A DNA stretch of 9,321 nucleotides from an uncultured Bacteroidales bacterium (GTDB taxonomy: Bacteria > Bacteroidota > Bacteroidia > Bacteroidales > UBA932): contig UQWT01000071.1 in the NCBI GenBank assembly GCA_900544815.1, positions 1 to 9,321 on the forward strand, given 5' to 3'. The translations under genes were made by a program, and so were the position numbers. Below the pieces are notes generated by a model. That model had not been told where the DNA came from. It saw only the letters and a program-made list of their open reading frames with translations, and searched no databases. Positions 6,459 to 9,321 of this stretch are shown here, in pieces (position 1 is the stretch's first letter; every line of letters starts with the position of its first letter).

Positions 6459-6563
6459 AAAATGCTAAAATCTTTCTCTTAGGCCCTTAAATTAGAGGGT
6501 GATGATTACAACTCATTACGCTTACCATTAATGAGTGCCTTTTAGAGAGCGTTTTAGCATTTT
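6459..6563 (-). repeat. Long-range inverted repeat within the metK leader
   Basis: AAAATGCTAAAA at 6459-6470 and its perfect complement TTTTAGCATTTT at 6552-6563 (plus-strand text) are separated by 81 bp that itself contains nested inverted repeats. The 6552-6563 arm is the conserved 3' strand of the SAM-II aptamer (minus-strand GCTAAAA), so this helix and the ligand-bound aptamer should exclude each other. Confidence 0.75.
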
Positions 6564-6599
6564 TTAGTGTGGTTGCAAGCAGTCAAATCTGTCCACCGT
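6550..6599 (-). promoter_or_regulatory. SAM-II riboswitch aptamer
   Basis: Minus-strand order of elements matches the SAM-II pseudoknot: P1 strand GTGG (6596-6593), conserved loop GATTTG (6589-6584), then CTTGCA (6579-6574), P1 closing strand CCAC (6572-6569), an A-rich connector, and GCTAAAA (6558-6552), which in known structures forms the second pseudoknot helix and triplex around SAM. The S-box (SAM-I) core (kink-turn, GGCCC, GGUGC) is absent. Placement upstream of metK fits the ligand. SAM-II is best known from Alphaproteobacteria. A covariance-model scan with Rfam SAM-II would settle this. Confidence 0.82.
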
Positions 6600-6609
6600 A
6601 AATCTGGTG

Positions 6610-6640
6610 CAAATGTATAAATAAAATTTGCTGTAACAAA
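6610..6640 (-). promoter_or_regulatory. metK promoter (TTTG - 19 bp - TACATTTG)
   Basis: On the minus strand TTTG (6640-6637) and TACATTTG (6617-6610) match the Bacteroidota -33 and -7 boxes with exactly 19 bp between them. The transcript should start near 6604, placing the riboswitch helix P1 only a few nucleotides from the RNA 5' end. Confidence 0.8.
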
Positions 6641-6680
6641 AAAATAACATCACTAATTCAGATTTATTAGAAAAAGAGGT

Positions 6681-6688
6681 TACTTTTG
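6681..6688 (+). promoter_or_regulatory. -7 box for the TonB-dependent receptor gene (TACTTTTG)
   Basis: TACTTTTG fits TAnnTTTG and is followed by GCGC. The predicted start near 6694 gives a leader of about 34 nt, A/T-rich and without a Shine-Dalgarno site. The -33 region (around 6657-6661) has only a poor match. The divergent metK -33 box lies about 40 bp away. Confidence 0.55.
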
Positions 6689-6727
6689 CGCAAAATTTTA
6701 ATTAAACCAAATTTAATCTATTATTTT

Positions 6728-9321
6728 ATGAAAAGAACACTTAAGCTATTTGCGCTTACTGCTCTAAGCTTAATGTTGTCTATTGCAACATTTGCACAGG
6801 TTACCACCTCATCTATGAGTGGTAAGGTAACTGAGGCAGACGGACAGCCTGCTGTTGGAGCTACTGTCCTTGCAACCCACACACCATCGGGATCTCAATT
6901 CTATGCTATTGTAGATGGTAGTGGTAATTACAGAATCCCTAATATGCGTGCAGGTGGCCCTTACACCATTACCGTTAATCTTCTTGGTTTTGGTGAAAAC
7001 ACAGTTACAGGTGTTGAGCTTAAACTTGCAGAGAATTATGTTTACAACGTAAAACTTACAGAAGAGGCTATGTCTCTTAACGAGTTGGTTGTTTCTGCAG
7101 ACGGTGCAAGATCCTCTATGAGAAGTGAGAGAGCCGGTGCTACCACATCTCTTAACATGCAGCAGATGAATGATATTCCTGTTGTATCAAGAAACTTGAA
7201 CAATTTTGTTAAGATGACTCCTCAATCTTCAAATACCGGTAACGGCCCTCAGATTGGTGGTGGTACATATCGTCAGAACAACTTTACAATTGATGGTGCT
7301 GCAATGAACAATGCATTTGGTATTGGCGAGAGTATGCCTGCAAAAGGTTCTCCTGTATCTATGGATGCATTGGAGCAGATCTCAATTAACGTAACCCCAT
7401 TCGATGTTCGCCAGACAGGTTTCTTAGGCGGTGCAATGAATGCTACAACACGTTCTGGAGACAACACTTACAGAGCCTCTGTTTATACGTATTATTATAA
7501 TGAGAAGTTCAGAGGAGATAAAACAAAGAATGGTACACTTACTCTTAATGAGGAGAAGAACCTTGTATATGGTGCACGTGTTGGCGGCCCTATCATTAAG
7601 GACAAACTCTTCTTCTTCTTGAGTGCAGAGGCTGAGGATGTAACATCTCCTGGAACATCTTGGATTGCTTCTGATGCAAATCATAAATACGACAGTAAGC
7701 TTGGCGTTGCACGTCCATCTGCTGCCACAATGGATGCTATCTCTAAATATCTGTCAGACAAATATGGCTATAGTACAGGAGCTTACCAAGGCTATTCAGC
7801 AAAGAGTCCTTCTTTCAAATTCTTGGGAAGATTAGACTGGAACATTAATAGAAACCATAAGATCAATGTAAGGTATAATATAACAAAGAGAAAAACACCG
7901 TCTAACCCATCAACTTCAACAAGTAATTTGGCTGATAGAAGTACACTTACAGGATCCAGAACACCTAGTTCTACAAATAATGCAACAGCTTTGTTCTTTG
8001 AAAATGCCAGATATTATCAAGAAACAAACTATTCATCTTTTGCAGGTGAGCTTAACTCCCGTTTCTTGAACGGTGCTCTAACCAACTTGTTGCGTGTTAC
8101 ATATTCACATCAAGATGAGCCAAGAAGCACAGAGGGAGGTGAGTTCCCATTTGTTGATTTGGGTGTTAATGGCACTTTCTATACATCTTTCGGTACTGAA
8201 TTATTCTCATACGGAAACTTGAGAGATGTTCGTACTCTTAATGTTACAGACGAGTTGACATATTCTACAAACAAACACCTTATCACCTTTGGTTTGCAGT
8301 ACGAGCATAACAAAACCAAAAACGGTTTCCAGAGATTTGGATCAGGATATTACGCATATAATTTTGCGACGGAGGATGATTTGATGGCAGCCATTAATAA
8401 TGGTACATTATTGGATAATCCATATCAGTATGCTATTACACATTCTTGGAAGAGCGATTTCTCACAGGCTTACCCGGAATTCAAATTTAATCAGGTTTCT
8501 GTCTATATTCAGGATGAGATATCTTTTACAGATAATTTCAAGGTTCAGGCAGGTGTAAGATTTGAGGTGCCAAGCTATCCTAAATTGGATACATATAACG
8601 CTGCTGTGTTTAAAGAGCAGTTCAAAGATTATAATAATAACAATGGACATTATGATACATCAACACTTCCTCAGACCTCTTTGATGATTTCACCAAGGAT
8701 TGGTTTTAACTGGGATCTGTTCGGTAACAGAGATGTTGTTGTAAGAGGTGGCACAGGTCTGTTCACCGGTCGTCTTCCATTTGTTTGGATTGTTGCTCAG
8801 GCAGGAGATAGCGGTGTGCTGCAAAATACATATACGGTTAAAGGTAGTGGTGTCCCTACATTCTCACCTGATAGATTGGATGCTTTGAAACAGATCTACC
8901 CAAATGGAGTTTCAGCTGCAGCAGCAAGTCTTCCTACCCAATCATTTACAATTATGGCAGATGATTTAAAGATGCCACAGACATGGAAATCATCTTTAGG
9001 AGTTGACTTTAAATTACCTCTTGGTTTGGTTGGATCGGTTGAGGGAATCTACAATTATGATGTTAACCCAACAACAATTGAGGATGTTTCATTAAAAGAA
9101 CCTACCTCATCTGCAATTCCGGATTATGCAGATAACAGACTAATCTGGGGTGACAAATACAAGAGTTTGAAAACAGGAAGAAATCTTCCAAGTGCATATC
9201 TGCTAAAAAATGCAGATAAGAACGGTTATTACTACTCTGTAACTGCCAAATTAGAGAAACCATATTGGAAAGGTTTCTATGGAATGATTGCCTATACTTA
9301 CAGCAATGGTAAATCATTGAA
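6728..9321 (+). CDS. Oar-like TonB-dependent outer-membrane receptor with carboxypeptidase-regulatory domain (partial, C-terminus missing)
   Basis: The frame is open from ATG 6728 to the window edge (864 complete codons), so the last barrel strands are missing. A signal peptide covers residues 1-24 (MKRTLKLFALTALSLMLSIA, cleavage after TFAQ). A carboxypeptidase-regulatory-like domain (about 29-110; SGKVTEADGQPAVGATVLAT, GNYRIPNMRAGGPYTI) precedes LNELVVSAD and a plug (about 133-245). NVTPFDVRQTGFLGGAMNAT and TRSGDN (221-246) and GGPIIKDKLFFFLSAEAE (286-303) are hallmarks of Oar/OmpA-related TonB receptors, not SusC. The rest is aromatic-rich beta-barrel. Oar is tied to protein export or outer-membrane organisation in Myxococcus; the Bacteroidota cargo is unknown. 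No SusD partner can be seen here. It is divergent from metK. Confidence 0.93.
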   Translation, partial: MKRTLKLFALTALSLMLSIATFAQVTTSSMSGKVTEADGQPAVGATVLATHTPSGSQFYAIVDGSGNYRIPNMRAGGPYTITVNLLGFGENTVTGVELKLAENYVYNVKLTEEAMSLNELVVSADGARSSMRSERAGATTSLNMQQMNDIPVVSRNLNNFVKMTPQSSNTGNGPQIGGGTYRQNNFTIDGAAMNNAFGIGESMPAKGSPVSMDALEQISINVTPFDVRQTGFLGGAMNATTRSGDNTYRASVYTYYYNEKFRGDKTKNGTLTLNEEKNLVYGARVGGPIIKDKLFFFLSAEAEDVTSPGTSWIASDANHKYDSKLGVARPSAATMDAISKYLSDKYGYSTGAYQGYSAKSPSFKFLGRLDWNINRNHKINVRYNITKRKTPSNPSTSTSNLADRSTLTGSRTPSSTNNATALFFENARYYQETNYSSFAGELNSRFLNGALTNLLRVTYSHQDEPRSTEGGEFPFVDLGVNGTFYTSFGTELFSYGNLRDVRTLNVTDELTYSTNKHLITFGLQYEHNKTKNGFQRFGSGYYAYNFATEDDLMAAINNGTLLDNPYQYAITHSWKSDFSQAYPEFKFNQVSVYIQDEISFTDNFKVQAGVRFEVPSYPKLDTYNAAVFKEQFKDYNNNNGHYDTSTLPQTSLMISPRIGFNWDLFGNRDVVVRGGTGLFTGRLPFVWIVAQAGDSGVLQNTYTVKGSGVPTFSPDRLDALKQIYPNGVSAAAASLPTQSFTIMADDLKMPQTWKSSLGVDFKLPLGLVGSVEGIYNYDVNPTTIEDVSLKEPTSSAIPDYADNRLIWGDKYKSLKTGRNLPSAYLLKNADKNGYYYSVTAKLEKPYWKGFYGMIAYTYSNGKSL

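Larger units (their letters stand above)
6371..6604 (-). promoter_or_regulatory. metK 5' leader (~235 nt): SAM-II aptamer plus structured expression platform
   Basis: From the predicted start site (about 6604) to the metK ATG the transcript has no coding ORF that I can support, but is rich in secondary structure. In order on the minus strand it holds the SAM-II aptamer, then nested helices: 6552-6563 with 6459-6470 (12 bp, perfect), 6544-6548 with 6475-6479 (5 bp), 6537-6540 with 6481-6484 (4 bp), enclosing two hairpins (6511-6536, 8-bp stem; 6484-6499, 4-bp stem). A weak terminator-like hairpin (6401-6449) follows. The mechanism is inferred. Confidence 0.7.

Noticed and set aside
6511..6536. 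The 8-bp hairpin in the metK leader as an independent terminator
   Set aside because: There is no U tract after either arm; it is better read as one branch of the leader fold.
6459..6600. S-box (SAM-I) riboswitch upstream of metK
   Set aside because: The SAM-I core motifs and its four-way junction are not found; the conserved blocks match SAM-II instead.

Overview
The window looks like a chromosomal segment from an A+T-rich member of the Bacteroidota, most likely Bacteroidales. The evidence is a SusC/RagA-type TonB receptor next to a FecR/ECF sigma pair, a second large Oar-like TonB receptor, start codons preceded mostly by A/T-rich sequence instead of Shine-Dalgarno sites, and several matches to the phylum's -7 promoter motif TAnnTTTG. 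The genus cannot be told from this sequence alone.

Left part (1-3221, all minus strand): comF (zinc-finger phosphoribosyltransferase), then an ECF sigma factor, a FecR-family anti-sigma factor, and the N-terminal 225 codons of a SusC-family receptor carrying an STN signalling domain. The last three form a classical trans-envelope signalling module: ligand sensed at the outer-membrane receptor, relayed by STN to periplasmic FecR, which controls the sigma factor. comF is a same-strand neighbour; a -7 motif between it and the sigma gene suggests separate transcription.

Middle (3222-5101): a 245-bp divergent intergenic region holds a pentanucleotide tandem repeat just upstream of comF and an imperfect ~52-bp duplication over the promoter of the next gene. 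That gene (plus strand) encodes a solitary P-loop ATPase with a C-terminal PD-(D/E)xK nuclease-like domain. It converges on metK; the gap between them carries terminator-like hairpins for both directions.

Right part (5102-9321): metK (S-adenosylmethionine synthetase, minus strand) is preceded by a leader of about 235 nt. Its promoter has both consensus boxes at 19-bp spacing, and the first ~50 nt of the transcript match the SAM-II riboswitch aptamer. A perfect 12-nt complement to the aptamer's conserved 3' strand lies about 80 nt downstream and encloses further nested stems, which suggests a switch between a SAM-bound aptamer and a long-range fold. Divergently, a large Oar-like TonB-dependent receptor begins at 6728 and runs off the right edge.

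The most notable item is the metK leader: a SAM-II aptamer outside the Alphaproteobacteria, placed far from the start codon and joined to what looks like an elaborate long-range expression platform. No mobile elements, CRISPR arrays, rRNA or tRNA genes were seen.
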